The position numbers and the translations under genes are program-made. Shown in pieces: positions 35,073 to 45,215 of a DNA stretch of 64,000 bases. The DNA lies in NCBI GenBank assembly GCA_947446575.1, contig CANFHC010000003.1, positions 62,001-126,000 of the forward strand, given 5' to 3'. The stretch's first letter is position 1. The number at the start of each line of letters is the position of its first letter. A model generated the notes under the pieces. The model searched no databases and was not told the origin of the DNA. It was given only the letters and a program-made list of their open reading frames with translations. Origin of the DNA: Bacteriovoracaceae bacterium (lineage in GTDB: Bacteria; Bdellovibrionota; Bacteriovoracia; Bacteriovoracales; Bacteriovoracaceae).

Positions 35073-35102
35073 CTTATACGTAAGTTTAAGGCCCCTCGTC
35101 AA
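35073..35102 (-). promoter_or_regulatory. Promoter of rplM-rpsI
   Basis: Minus strand TTGACG (35102-35097), an 18-base spacer and TATAAG (35078-35073). The predicted leader is about 90 bases, long enough for ribosomal-protein feedback on the mRNA. No structure strong enough to report was seen in it. Confidence 0.55.
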
Positions 35103-35127
35103 GCAATTCTTCGCTTAATATTTGTGA

Positions 35128-37593
35128 CTAAAAGAATCCAATTGAGAGATGAAATCGACCGAACGAGTCACGAATTGCGTCCGGATAGGTCTTTCTTTGC
35201 AATTTAACGCCATAGTCAAAATCCAAAGAACCGACGGGCGTTAAGACTTTAAATCCGGCACCTACGGATGTTCGGAGGTCAAATGGTCGGAATTCATCGA
35301 CAAAAACTCTGCCTGCATCAAAAAAGATTCCTAGCTGCAGCGTATCGGTTAAATTATAACGAGGTTCAAATTTGAATGCTGTAAAATAAGCTTCATTTTG
35401 AACAACGATGTTCCCAATCGGCTGGCCGGTTCTAACCCGGTTTATTTCACCTTCGTCATAACCGCGAATCTCATCATATCCGTCTAGCCGAAAGACTTTA
35501 ATACTGGGAATGTAGCCGTGTGTGCGTGGTAGACCATTGCTATTGAGGACCACGTTGCCAGCATTATCTTTTATTAGATCGAGAGCAAAGTTTTTTTCGT
35601 AACCCATGGCCAATGAGAAAGCTAAGGTAAAGTCACCTAAAGGATAATAAAATTTATTTCTACTAATTACCTTTATATAGTTTACTTCGAGGTCGCTGTT
35701 GTTCATTGAACCAAAATAATGATTGGCCCACTCGGAAGAAAGATTGAGGTAATATCCGCTGCGTGGATAAATCGGATCGTTTCGTTTGTCCAATGTTACA
35801 GAGGGCGTAATACCACCGATCGTAAAATTATCATTATCTTTTATTACAGCAGCATCAAATTGATTAATTCGTTCTAATTGATAACGAACGGCAAGGGCGA
35901 CATTGTACTTAGTAACTGTCTTTGTGAATTGAGGAGAAAATCGGAAAATATCAGCATCGAAATCCGTAAAACGTTTTCTTTGAAAGGACGATGTCATTTC
36001 AAATTCCACTTGAGAATGAAGAAAGTTATGTAAGAGATAAGGCTCAACAAACGATAATTTTCCAAGGTATTCCCATCGTTTAATATCGTCACTTTTTCTT
36101 CGTTGGCTAAAGCCATCTAAGTTTGTCCTTAAATTGGTTTGAACCTTTAGAGAAACAGAGCGGTTCATTCCATTCAAATTATTATAAGCAATGCCTGCTG
36201 AAAATTTTCCACCTAAATCTGTTCTATATCCTGGAGCGATTTCTACTAGACCGAAATCTTTTTCCTTAACTTGGATTACGAGGTTTGTTTTTGCGCAAAA
36301 ATTTTCATTACCATCAAACATCATATAAGGAGATATTTTCAATGAAGAAAATAGACCGAGATTCGCAAGCTTCTGTCTGACGATTTCTAATTTAGCTGGA
36401 GTAATTAGTTCTCCAGGGGAAATATTCACTTCTCGTTGAATAACATCTGACTTGGTTTCAGTATTCCCGTTAATAATAGCTTCATTAAAACAAATCTGTC
36501 GGTCCAAAACTATTTCGGGACGAAGCACTACCGAGGTAAAAGCTTTATCGTAAACCAATAAGCTCTCCCCATTCAAATTAGCAATATTTGCAAAATAATA
36601 ACCTTGAGACTGAAAATGCAAGATAAGCTTTTTTAAATCAGCTTCTAATTCAACCACGTTTAGAGGAGCACCTTCTTTATTAACTAAAAAAGATTTTACT
36701 TCTTCTTGCTGAGCATTTTCTATTCGATCGAGTGTTATACTTTTTAATACGACTTGCTGCTTTTCTGAAATACCATATTCGATAGTTAATGATTCATCTT
36801 CATCACTAGTCACAACGCGAGGCTTAGAAACTTCTGCAAAAACGAAACCACGAGCAAGATATTCTTTTTTAATTATAGTAGTAAAATTATCGAAGAAAAT
36901 TTTGTCGTAATAACCGGCCAACGCTAACGAAGTTCCATTTTTCTTAAATAAAGATTCAATGTCCTCTTCTTTAAGAACAACGTTTCCACGGTAGATGAGG
37001 TTCGTAACTTTAAGTTTTTCTCCTTCTTCGATATTAAAGAAAAAGGTTTTAACAGTAACTCCTTCTAAATCTTTTCCATCATTTTGATAACTGCGGACAC
37101 TTGTATTATAAAATCCAGCTTTCTCATAAATATCATTAATATAATTCCCAAGTGCTCCGCGATCTAATTTGCCGAAATCATTTTTTACTTTATCGACCAA
37201 TTGACTTCGAAGCTCTTGATAAGAAAAAACAGTATTGCCTGTAAAATGAAAGTTAATACGTTCGTTCGCTGAAATAGTCACTTTGGCAACGACATTCGTT
37301 TCGGAGCCAGTCAGTTCAGTTTTTATGGTTGAAGAAAAATAACCACTGGTGAAAAGTTCCTTGCCGATTTGATCAATTTTTATTTTAAAACTTAAAACAT
37401 CCCACGGCTTTCCAAGAAGGTCTTCAAAATAAGAATTAAATCGTTTTTTTAGAGCAGGCGTTGTTCCCCAATCTATACTTTTTAATTTGGCTTTTTTTAA
37501 AGGAACAATTTCGCCATATGCGTATTTAAATCCGATTGGACTTAAAACAACAAACATGAATAGGAAAAGCAGCAATCTAATCAAAACGACCAT
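35128..37593 (-). CDS. tamA: Omp85-family outer-membrane assembly protein (TamA/BamA-like)
   Basis: 821 residues: signal/anchor segment, then several POTRA repeats (for example INFHFTGNTVFSYQELRSQL, LKVTNLIYRGNVVLKEEDIE and FNEAIINGNTETKSDVIQRE), then a surface-antigen beta-barrel ending SFGRFHLSIGFF with the terminal Phe of outer-membrane proteins. GYDEGEINR lies in the lid-loop region. Omp85 proteins insert beta-barrels into the outer membrane. The start overlaps the 3' end of the tamB-like gene by 13 bases, the TamA-TamB pairing, although with five or so POTRA units and 821 residues it is larger than enterobacterial TamA (about 580). Confidence 0.85.
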   Translation of the reverse strand: MVVLIRLLLFLFMFVVLSPIGFKYAYGEIVPLKKAKLKSIDWGTTPALKKRFNSYFEDLLGKPWDVLSFKIKIDQIGKELFTSGYFSSTIKTELTGSETNVVAKVTISANERINFHFTGNTVFSYQELRSQLVDKVKNDFGKLDRGALGNYINDIYEKAGFYNTSVRSYQNDGKDLEGVTVKTFFFNIEEGEKLKVTNLIYRGNVVLKEEDIESLFKKNGTSLALAGYYDKIFFDNFTTIIKKEYLARGFVFAEVSKPRVVTSDEDESLTIEYGISEKQQVVLKSITLDRIENAQQEEVKSFLVNKEGAPLNVVELEADLKKLILHFQSQGYYFANIANLNGESLLVYDKAFTSVVLRPEIVLDRQICFNEAIINGNTETKSDVIQREVNISPGELITPAKLEIVRQKLANLGLFSSLKISPYMMFDGNENFCAKTNLVIQVKEKDFGLVEIAPGYRTDLGGKFSAGIAYNNLNGMNRSVSLKVQTNLRTNLDGFSQRRKSDDIKRWEYLGKLSFVEPYLLHNFLHSQVEFEMTSSFQRKRFTDFDADIFRFSPQFTKTVTKYNVALAVRYQLERINQFDAAVIKDNDNFTIGGITPSVTLDKRNDPIYPRSGYYLNLSSEWANHYFGSMNNSDLEVNYIKVISRNKFYYPLGDFTLAFSLAMGYEKNFALDLIKDNAGNVVLNSNGLPRTHGYIPSIKVFRLDGYDEIRGYDEGEINRVRTGQPIGNIVVQNEAYFTAFKFEPRYNLTDTLQLGIFFDAGRVFVDEFRPFDLRTSVGAGFKVLTPVGSLDFDYGVKLQRKTYPDAIRDSFGRFHLSIGFF

Positions 37594-40500
37594 CTATATT
37601 TTATGTCCCCACCTATAGAGTTGGGAGTGTTGGTATTATCTTCTTCGGCTGGCTTAACTTCATAAACACCTTGGATAGAAAAACTCTTATTTATGTTAAA
37701 GTTCACATTCATTTCTTGAGTCTGCTCTATTGAGCCACCAACAGTGCTCGATAGAGAAATATCAATTACCTTATTGACCTGTTTTTTTATTTTTATTTTG
37801 GTCGCTGACTTCAAGCGACTCGTGCTTCCTTCACTCACGGCTGATTTACCAGAAACAAGAGATGATTCATCTTCTTTAAACTCTGGCAGAACACTTAAAT
37901 TTAGACCTAAAGTTGAATTTAGATCTTCATTAATTTTTAATTGATCAACTAACAGCGTTCCTATTCCAACCGTAGTCACTGACTTACGGTCACTGGCCTC
38001 TAAGTTTTTTGACATATCTGATGTAACCCCTAATGTAAGTAAGGCCACTAAATCTTCTTGAGCAAGAGCGGGTTCTGACGATAGTGCAATTTGAGTATTT
38101 TCAATATTTCCAGAAAGATCTAGCTTAACATCGTAGTCATTTATTTTAGCAATACCAGTAAACTTTAAATCTGAGTTGCGCGCTTTACCTCTGTCACGAA
38201 TTTCAACATATCCCTGGTTTAAAATAAAATCGTGTCCCTTAAATTTAAATTTACTCAGCGTGGGTATAACTTCAACTCTTGCATTTACTTCCGGATCGAG
38301 AACATCCCCCATAAGCTGGCCACTTCCTTTTGCATAAACTTCAGCGAGATTATTTCTTAAAACAACTTGGTTAACTGTATCGAAAGACACATTTAAGTTG
38401 AGATAACCTTTTTTCGCTGTACTGTTTTTTTGCGGAAGATATTTTTTAAATGGTTCCAAGCTAACTTTATTGTCTTTTGTAAAATCACTTGGATCATCTA
38501 AAAATTCTCCATGAAGAATAGATACTTTTCCATTCAACTTATATGGCAAATCTGTACCTGTAATTGTTCCTGAACTACTAGCAAGAAGATATGATCTTTT
38601 AAAAAGCGGTACAGTCGCTCGCTCAATTTTATAATTAAAATTAACTAATGGATATATATCATCGAATGAAAATGTTCCCGTTATACTCAAGTCTCCTTCA
38701 CCAAACTTACCTTGCAGTTTTCCAATTTCAAATGCCTCCCCTTTTTTGGCGATAGAATACTCTAACTCCGTAATGGCGCCCGGAAGATTTTTAATTTTAA
38801 ATGAATTTTTAGAACCCAAAATATTAAACTTAGTAATATTAATATTTTTATCAACGATTAACTGGGTGACACCTTTTATGGATCCGGCTGCTTTATCAAC
38901 TGAGCTAGTAATAAATTCTAAAAGGCTAGTCTTTATAGAAAAACTTTGATCAAAAACAATACTTCCGTTTGATTGATTATGTGCCTTACTCGTAAAAAAA
39001 TCTTCACCATCTACAAATCTTAAATCCCAATTTTTTACAATGCTATCATCAATAGCGACGGCGTTGTGCCTTGGATCCACTTGCAAATTAATATCCCCTT
39101 TTTTTAGGTTAAACAGAGGAATATCTAAGAAGAATTTTTTAACAACCAAAGTATCCATATTAAATTGTGAATTAAGCTGCGCCTTAATCTTTCCACTTAT
39201 CATCTTTTCAGACATGTTATGTCCAGCAAGCATTCCTAATAATTCACGCATATCTGTTGTTTCAATATTTGATTTTAGTGAAACCATACGATTTTTAAAA
39301 TTTATAAACGAGTCGAGTTTTATTTTACCGGACAAGAGATTCGCATTCACGACTACATCATCTTTATTTAAATAAAAAATTGCACTTGAAGGAGATGCTG
39401 GGATATTTTCAATAAACGGATTATTCAGCTTGGTTTTGAAGCGTGAAGAGAACGTATCCGTAGTTCCATTCCCATCAAAATCAATTACAAGGTCGCCGTC
39501 GTATTCCATTTTAAGGTTACGATAGAAATTAAAATCACTCAAGCGTAAACCTTGCGCGCTTCCCTCGAGTTCCGTGTAATTATTAGCAAGATTAATATTT
39601 ACACTAGCACCAATTTCCCCACGTGATTTTTTTATTTTTATGTCTTTAAAAGTTAAAACGTTATTTTGAAGTAAAAAATTTAGCGACAACAACTCTGCAT
39701 CTTCTTTAAACACTTTCAAGTCAGATCCTTTAATCGAACCAGCAATTTTCAAACTCTCAACATTATAGCCACCGCGTATTGTATAACTTGTAGAAAAGTT
39801 AAATTCTGGCACTACAGGAAGTTTAATATTTTTAAAAACTAAAGCGTACATTTTCTGGGCATCAGTGAAGTTGGTATTTTTAAAATCCATCTTCATATCC
39901 ATACCGGACTTGTCCCCGAAGTTAAGCGTTCCGCTTGTTGTGAATTTGGATTGATTATAAAGACCTTCAAGATTGTGAATATTTATTTGTAGATCTTTTA
40001 GTCCAAGAGTAAATTCTGATTTAACTTTTCCGAAATTTAAATCCAGTATGCTAAAATTATTCCAATCAACAATGAAATCAAATTTTACATCGTCCATTGG
40101 TCCATAAATTTCAGCACTCGCTGGTCCCGCTCCTGTTATAGCAAGTCCGGAAATTGGGCCCATTGATTTCATATCAATCTTAGAATCTTTGATGGAAATA
40201 TTTAAATCTTTTCCTGTAATTTCTCCACTTGCTAAAATTTTCGTATTATTCATTGAAAGCTTCGCGTTTATTCCAAGCTTATTGTTTTTATCTAAATTAA
40301 GAAAAGTATCCTCCAGCACAAAACCATTGTTTTGCAGGATTGGTTTTTTAGAAGTTGATAAAAGTTTAAAATCTCTCACTTGCATTTTATCATGTATCTC
40401 AAAATAAACTTTTCCACTATCCCAGCTAACATCAACTTTACCAGTTAAATAACCCTTAACTGGCTCCAGTGAACTTCTAATCACATAAAGGAATGTATTG

Positions 40501-41606
40501 GTGAAGGCATCACGCATGTATAAGGAAATTTTTCCATGAAGAAGACTGTCTTTTTTCAAGTCATAAAATGGTTGTGCTTTTATTAATTCGTAATACTCGT
40601 TAACATTTTTAGCTTTTACTTTTTCTAAAACGAGAAAATTTTTTTTCTTTTTTATTTGCACACTGGTCTCTGCCAGCTTGATCCACTCACTTGAAAATTG
40701 ATTCAAGTCTGCATCCAAAGTCAAGTCAGGATCAAATATGTTGCCGTTGTTTACAACTGTACCATGGGTCATTCCACTCATTACCGAAAAGTCTTTCGGA
40801 AGTTTTGGATAAAGTTTTAAAGCGCTCTGAATATCAAATGTGAAATTAGTCTTTCCTTTTGAATGAATCGTATTTTGATAATTAAAAAGATTGAGAGCAG
40901 ACTCAATTTTCATTGATCCTTTTTCAAGCTGCAAACTTTCAACCTTCCATAAGTTTTTCGTCAAATCTAATAAAACTTCACCTTTGTCGACATCTACTTG
41001 AGAAACATCTTTAATTTTTGGATCAATATGAATATCTGTTGCAACAACTTTTAATCGTACTTCTTTTTTATGAGGAGCAAACGACAAACTCTTAAACTTA
41101 GCTTTGTTTTGATCAATAGTGGTATTAATGTTTTCCATACGCAAAATGTTTAGATGCAAAGGACTTTGCTGGTAAATATCCGAATACTTTTCAAAAACTT
41201 TTTTTAAATTAAGTTCTTTCCAATTAATATCTGGTGAATCATTTTCATTAGTCTTAATTTTTAGCGAGCCATTTTTCAAAACAAGTTCGTCTACTTCTAA
41301 AGTGTTAGTGAAAAAACTTGCATAAGTAAATGAGACATTTAATTCTTCAATTCTTAAATCGACATCTGCTAGCTTGGGATCATTTTTTATAATATGAACA
41401 TTTTTAAAAATAGTTGAAGGAGGAAATATGTTAAAATCCACTCCGGTAAAGGCTAATTTTGCACCAAATTTTCTCGTAAGAATTTTTGAAAATTTTTTTG
41501 AAGCTTGATCTGAAAAATTTCTCGAATGTATAAAACGCCACCCGCCAAAAACAGCGAGAATACAAAATGCACAAAATACGATCAGTATTTTATTAAGCCG
41601 TTTCAA
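37581..41606 (-). CDS. tamB: TamB-like translocation and assembly module protein
   Basis: 1341 residues. An N-terminal membrane anchor (IVFCAFCILAVFGGWRF) is followed by AsmA-like sequence, then a very long beta-rich region of repeated amphipathic strands. The C-terminal TamB domain (DUF490) includes EDLVALLTLGVTSDMS and ends GGDIKYRWSF. TamB spans the periplasm from inner membrane to TamA and is implicated in outer-membrane protein insertion or phospholipid transport. Starts inside the end of the TPR gene and ends inside the tamA start, so three genes form one coupled operon. Confidence 0.88.
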   Translation of the reverse strand: MKRLNKILIVFCAFCILAVFGGWRFIHSRNFSDQASKKFSKILTRKFGAKLAFTGVDFNIFPPSTIFKNVHIIKNDPKLADVDLRIEELNVSFTYASFFTNTLEVDELVLKNGSLKIKTNENDSPDINWKELNLKKVFEKYSDIYQQSPLHLNILRMENINTTIDQNKAKFKSLSFAPHKKEVRLKVVATDIHIDPKIKDVSQVDVDKGEVLLDLTKNLWKVESLQLEKGSMKIESALNLFNYQNTIHSKGKTNFTFDIQSALKLYPKLPKDFSVMSGMTHGTVVNNGNIFDPDLTLDADLNQFSSEWIKLAETSVQIKKKKNFLVLEKVKAKNVNEYYELIKAQPFYDLKKDSLLHGKISLYMRDAFTNTFLYVIRSSLEPVKGYLTGKVDVSWDSGKVYFEIHDKMQVRDFKLLSTSKKPILQNNGFVLEDTFLNLDKNNKLGINAKLSMNNTKILASGEITGKDLNISIKDSKIDMKSMGPISGLAITGAGPASAEIYGPMDDVKFDFIVDWNNFSILDLNFGKVKSEFTLGLKDLQINIHNLEGLYNQSKFTTSGTLNFGDKSGMDMKMDFKNTNFTDAQKMYALVFKNIKLPVVPEFNFSTSYTIRGGYNVESLKIAGSIKGSDLKVFKEDAELLSLNFLLQNNVLTFKDIKIKKSRGEIGASVNINLANNYTELEGSAQGLRLSDFNFYRNLKMEYDGDLVIDFDGNGTTDTFSSRFKTKLNNPFIENIPASPSSAIFYLNKDDVVVNANLLSGKIKLDSFINFKNRMVSLKSNIETTDMRELLGMLAGHNMSEKMISGKIKAQLNSQFNMDTLVVKKFFLDIPLFNLKKGDINLQVDPRHNAVAIDDSIVKNWDLRFVDGEDFFTSKAHNQSNGSIVFDQSFSIKTSLLEFITSSVDKAAGSIKGVTQLIVDKNINITKFNILGSKNSFKIKNLPGAITELEYSIAKKGEAFEIGKLQGKFGEGDLSITGTFSFDDIYPLVNFNYKIERATVPLFKRSYLLASSSGTITGTDLPYKLNGKVSILHGEFLDDPSDFTKDNKVSLEPFKKYLPQKNSTAKKGYLNLNVSFDTVNQVVLRNNLAEVYAKGSGQLMGDVLDPEVNARVEVIPTLSKFKFKGHDFILNQGYVEIRDRGKARNSDLKFTGIAKINDYDVKLDLSGNIENTQIALSSEPALAQEDLVALLTLGVTSDMSKNLEASDRKSVTTVGIGTLLVDQLKINEDLNSTLGLNLSVLPEFKEDESSLVSGKSAVSEGSTSRLKSATKIKIKKQVNKVIDISLSSTVGGSIEQTQEMNVNFNINKSFSIQGVYEVKPAEEDNTNTPNSIGGDIKYRWSF

Positions 41607-42753
41607 TTTCCTTAAGCCTTTCTCCCACTAAGCGATAGTGAGGATTATATTTTTTAATTTCCATAAAAAGCTGTTTTGCCATTTTTATTTTTTTGAGTTT
41701 TAAACACGCCTCTGCTTTTAAATAAACAAAAGCTAATCTTTCTTCTTCGTATAAAGGCTCCACATTTAAAACTTCATCAATTAAATCTATGGCCTTAAAA
41801 AAATCACCATTATTATTTAAGGCTTGTGCCCATACATAAAAGACACTAGCTTTTTCTTTAACATCATCCAATATTTTGACCATTTGTTCACAAAGCGAAA
41901 GGACGACTTGCTCCATCCCCAGCAGTTCAAAAGCAACAATCATATGCTGCCCTTTAGTCTTTAATTCTTCGTCTGAAATCAACTTAAGTGAATTAAGAAC
42001 TCTTCGCTGTTCTTCAAAAGTAGGCTCTATGGATCCCGATAACAAATCCATGGCCACTTGATCATAATCAACATTTAATTTTTCATTCTTTTGAGACTTT
42101 TTCTCTTGTTCTGGTGTTGGAATATAGTCTTTGATTTTAATTTTTTTTGCTTCAAAAAGAGTACTAAATTTATTTGTAATTTTAGTGTTTTTTGATTCCT
42201 GAGCCTTGGCAAAAAGGATAAGAAAAAGCTCTTTATCGAATTGGTTTATCAAAATATATTCGTAACATAATTTCCATTCGTTCACTGACCATTCATCATT
42301 TATTAATAGATATTGCTTTAAGAATTCTGAAAAATCTTTCCAGTGCTCTGGATGATCTTCCATTAATTCAAAAAAATGAAACTCTTCTTTTGTTAATTTT
42401 TCTTTTTTTCCCAATAGAATTTCAGTTTTTTTCTGATAGATATCTAAATTATTCTTAAATAAGCCTTCTGCATGTAAATTAGAAATTAATATTTTTATTT
42501 GTGGAATTCGTTTATAAGTAATTAAATAATCCAAAGCTTTTTGTGAATAACTTTTTGCTAAGTTTAATTTTCCCAACTTAAGTGCAACTCTCCACATTGA
42601 AAGATAAAGATGCAGAAAATTTTTATCTCGATAATCTTCATCAACTGATTCAAATTGATTCAACAAATTTTTAAAATCCGAAATTGATTCTAAATTTGGT
42701 ATAGATCTTTCTATTTCAGAAAGAGCTTTAGACTGTTGATTTTGAGCTATCAT
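41593..42753 (-). CDS. Soluble TPR-type helical repeat protein
   Basis: 386 residues with no signal peptide and no membrane segment. Helical pairs typical of TPR repeats are clearest in the C-terminal third (FYVWAQALNNNGDFFKAIDLID, and AFVYLKAEACLKLKKIKMAKQLF). Probably a cytoplasmic scaffold. It is the first gene of the operon with tamB and tamA and overlaps tamB by 14 bases, which suggests a role in outer-membrane assembly or merely coexpression. No catalytic motif is seen. Confidence 0.7.
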   Translation of the reverse strand: MIAQNQQSKALSEIERSIPNLESISDFKNLLNQFESVDEDYRDKNFLHLYLSMWRVALKLGKLNLAKSYSQKALDYLITYKRIPQIKILISNLHAEGLFKNNLDIYQKKTEILLGKKEKLTKEEFHFFELMEDHPEHWKDFSEFLKQYLLINDEWSVNEWKLCYEYILINQFDKELFLILFAKAQESKNTKITNKFSTLFEAKKIKIKDYIPTPEQEKKSQKNEKLNVDYDQVAMDLLSGSIEPTFEEQRRVLNSLKLISDEELKTKGQHMIVAFELLGMEQVVLSLCEQMVKILDDVKEKASVFYVWAQALNNNGDFFKAIDLIDEVLNVEPLYEEERLAFVYLKAEACLKLKKIKMAKQLFMEIKKYNPHYRLVGERLKEIETA

Positions 42754-42818
42754 TACTCCCCAAGAGTATACTTAAGTTATTGAGATTATTTTTATTTTAA
42801 CTGAAGTTGTGGAGAAGA

Positions 42819-42843
42819 TTGAGGGGCGAATATTGCCCCTCAA
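42819..42843 (-). terminator. Hairpin after efp (probable terminator)
   Basis: TTGAGGGGC and GCCCCTCAA form a perfect 9-base stem with loop GAATATT (42819-42843). It lies 29 bases past the efp stop and 65 before the next start. On the minus strand the T-run precedes rather than follows the stem, so strength is uncertain. Nothing else was recognised between 42754 and 42872. Confidence 0.55.
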
Positions 42844-42872
42844 AAAATAGAATTAATACTTGAGTATTTTAA

Positions 42873-43436
42873 TTAGGCACGTTCCATGTACTCGCCGGTG
42901 CGAGTATCGATTTTTAGCATTTCACCCTCTTTAATGAAAAGTGGAACCCTAACTTGAAGACCTGTTTCCATAACTGCTTTCTTTAAAGCACCTGCCGCCG
43001 TATCCCCTTTTAGCCCGGGATCAGTTTCAGTAACTTTTAAGATAATAAAGTTCGGAAGTTCAATATTGATTGGACGAGCTTTATAGTAAAGTACGGCCAG
43101 TTTAGCGCCTTCTTGAAGGTAATATCTGTCATCGCCAACTTGTTCAGTTGTTAAATGAATAGTTTCAAAATTTGACTGATCCATGAAGTTAAATCCTTCA
43201 GTGTCAGCGTACATATATTCAACTTGTTTTTCTTCTAAGTCAGGAACTGAAGCGTTAGTAGAGACTCCCGATTTGAAAGTTCTCTCCATTACTTGACCAG
43301 TTTCTAGGTTTTTAATTCTAACGATAACGAATGCTGAACCTTTTCCTGGATTTGTGAATTCTGCTTTTAGGATAACGTAAGGTTTTCCTTCCAATTCAAT
43401 TTTCACACCTTTTTTCATGTCAGTTGTGTCGATCAT
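42873..43436 (-). CDS. efp: Translation elongation factor P
   Basis: 187 residues, standard. The N-terminal KOW-like domain has KPYVILKAEFTNPGKGSAFV with the loop Lys that is modified in many species, and the C-terminal OB domains end in RVPLFIKEGEMLKIDTRTGEYMERA. EF-P relieves ribosome stalling at polyproline stretches. Last gene of the pilus/aroQ transcript, with a short gap of 33 bases after aroQ. Confidence 0.97.
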   Translation of the reverse strand: MIDTTDMKKGVKIELEGKPYVILKAEFTNPGKGSAFVIVRIKNLETGQVMERTFKSGVSTNASVPDLEEKQVEYMYADTEGFNFMDQSNFETIHLTTEQVGDDRYYLQEGAKLAVLYYKARPINIELPNFIILKVTETDPGLKGDTAAGALKKAVMETGLQVRVPLFIKEGEMLKIDTRTGEYMERA

Positions 43437-43469
43437 ATCTTTTCCTTGTAAAATGTCTTTTGTCTTTGT

Positions 43470-43919
43470 TTACAAAAGCTGTGAGAGAATGGCCATTAAA
43501 TAAGCTTTGGAGCCTAGGCCCTCCATTATGATTGTTGAAGCTTTGGCAGTCAACTTTGTTTGCCGAAAGTCCTCTCTTCTGGCTGTATTAGTGAGGTGAA
43601 CTTCTATTACTGGAACCTTTACCATTTGAAGAGCGTCAAGGATAGCTACGCTGGTGTGAGAATAGGCGCCTGGATTGATCACTAAAGCACTGAAATCTTG
43701 CTTTAGTGAATCTTGAATTCTCGTTACTATTTCGCCTTCAATGTTTGATTGAAACCAAGCACATTCACAATTTTTATTTGCAAGATTTAGCTCAGTGAAG
43801 TCCATAATGTCTTTTAATGTCAGATTTCCGTATATTTCTGGCTCGCGGCTACCTAGCATATTTAAGTTAGGTCCATTTATAATCAGAAATTTTTTGGTTT
43901 TAGATGTTGATGTGCTCAT
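43470..43919 (-). CDS. aroQ: 3-dehydroquinate dehydratase, type II
   Basis: 149 residues. NGPNLNMLGSREPEIYG holds the catalytic Tyr loop, NPGAYSHTSVAILDAL the substrate-binding Asn, and IEVHLTNTARREDFR the His loop. It converts 3-dehydroquinate to 3-dehydroshikimate, third step of aromatic amino-acid synthesis. Lies between the TPR gene and efp, 12 bases after the former. Another shikimate gene, aroE, lies at 59287-59997. Confidence 0.95.
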   Translation of the reverse strand: MSTSTSKTKKFLIINGPNLNMLGSREPEIYGNLTLKDIMDFTELNLANKNCECAWFQSNIEGEIVTRIQDSLKQDFSALVINPGAYSHTSVAILDALQMVKVPVIEVHLTNTARREDFRQTKLTAKASTIIMEGLGSKAYLMAILSQLL

Positions 43920-43931
43920 AGAATCAAAATA

Positions 43932-45209
43932 TCAAACGCGGCCTTGATAATCCAGCGCTCTTTTTTGAATTTTCTTTAAGAATTGACCTAATTTTTCTTC
44001 CACTGCGCGAACGATCTCAGCTTTTGATGGTCCTTCAATTTCTATAGGACCAAGTTTTTCATCGATTAGGCTCATTAAATGACGTCGCCCATCTTCCTCG
44101 GTTGTATCTATAAGGTCATTCAGTTCAGTTGGGTGATTGTTAGGCTGCACAGGTTCTGCAAAAAGTTCATCTTCTATGTAAGGAGCAATTAAAGGCACTT
44201 TTTTTGACTGTTGTTCAACAACATCATATTTCTCAAGTGGTTGAATGAGTGCCTGAATTTCTTTGATTTTTTCTATTGTTTTTTGATCATTGGGATTGAG
44301 AAGTAAAATTTTCTCTAAAACTTCTAATGCCTTTTCAATATGTCCTTGTCCGCAATATAGATCTACTAAGGTGTGAGTGACAAGAGGAGTATTGTTATCA
44401 TTATTTTTTAGAACATGCTCTGTTGGTTCTTCATCAATTTCAGAATCATTATCTAAATCTAAATGAACGGCGAAAGTTCTAGTTACATCTTTTGGTATTT
44501 CTTTTTTTAATGGTGCTTCTTCATGAACTTGATCACTCTTTCTAACATTCCAATTATCGTAGTTAACTTGAACTGATTTTACATCAGAAGAATTTGTTTT
44601 TGCTTGAGATGCCGAATCATGACTTAGATCTATAGTCATCCAATCATCAAAATTATTTATATCGGTGCCTGGAGCTGGAGTTAATTTTTTTAAATCAAAT
44701 AAACTATTGTCATGAGCATTACCGTCAGAAGTTAGATCTTTTTCCGGAATTATTATGGGTTTATGGTTTGGTTTATAGCGATCATCAATTTCTTTTTCAA
44801 GACTAAGAACATGGCTTGCAACTTCTTTATCCCTTGGATTAATAAAAAGAAGATATTTTAAAGTTTCGAGAGCTTCTTCCTGCTTCCCAAGCTCCAAACA
44901 AGTATCAGCAAATAATTTCTGCAATCTCAGATTGTCACGATTGCTATCTATTAAAGGTCTTAATGTCGTGTAGGTAAGATTAAATTGCTTTAAATCAAAA
45001 TAACAGAAAGCTAATCCTAAATACCCCATCGTGTACGTTGGATTATAACGAATTCCTTGAGAAAGAATTTCCATCGCCTTATCAGTCATGCCTAACTTTC
45101 TGTAAGCTTCTGCTAAGGGTGCAAACACCCTTCCGCGTGGATTTTTTTCAAAGTCACTTTGGTACTTTAAAAAAAGTGGTGAAAGTAATTGCAATTTATC
45201 CTTACTCAT
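43932..45209 (-). CDS. TPR-repeat protein of the pilus operon
   Basis: 425 residues, no signal peptide. Two blocks of TPR helices (residues ~20-135: FAPLAEAYRKLGMTDKAME, MGYLGLAFCYFDLKQF, FADTCLELGKQEEALE; and ~280-320: LVDLYCGQGHIEKALEVLEK) are joined by an acidic, Asn/Asp-rich linker. The C-terminal helix ends RALDYQGRV. It lies 6 bases after pilQ, so a role in pilus assembly or its regulation is likely but not shown. Not clearly the outer-membrane pilotin PilW/Tgl, because no lipoprotein signal is present. Confidence 0.7.
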   Translation of the reverse strand: MSKDKLQLLSPLFLKYQSDFEKNPRGRVFAPLAEAYRKLGMTDKAMEILSQGIRYNPTYTMGYLGLAFCYFDLKQFNLTYTTLRPLIDSNRDNLRLQKLFADTCLELGKQEEALETLKYLLFINPRDKEVASHVLSLEKEIDDRYKPNHKPIIIPEKDLTSDGNAHDNSLFDLKKLTPAPGTDINNFDDWMTIDLSHDSASQAKTNSSDVKSVQVNYDNWNVRKSDQVHEEAPLKKEIPKDVTRTFAVHLDLDNDSEIDEEPTEHVLKNNDNNTPLVTHTLVDLYCGQGHIEKALEVLEKILLLNPNDQKTIEKIKEIQALIQPLEKYDVVEQQSKKVPLIAPYIEDELFAEPVQPNNHPTELNDLIDTTEEDGRRHLMSLIDEKLGPIEIEGPSKAEIVRAVEEKLGQFLKKIQKRALDYQGRV

Positions 45210-45215
45210 AAGAAA

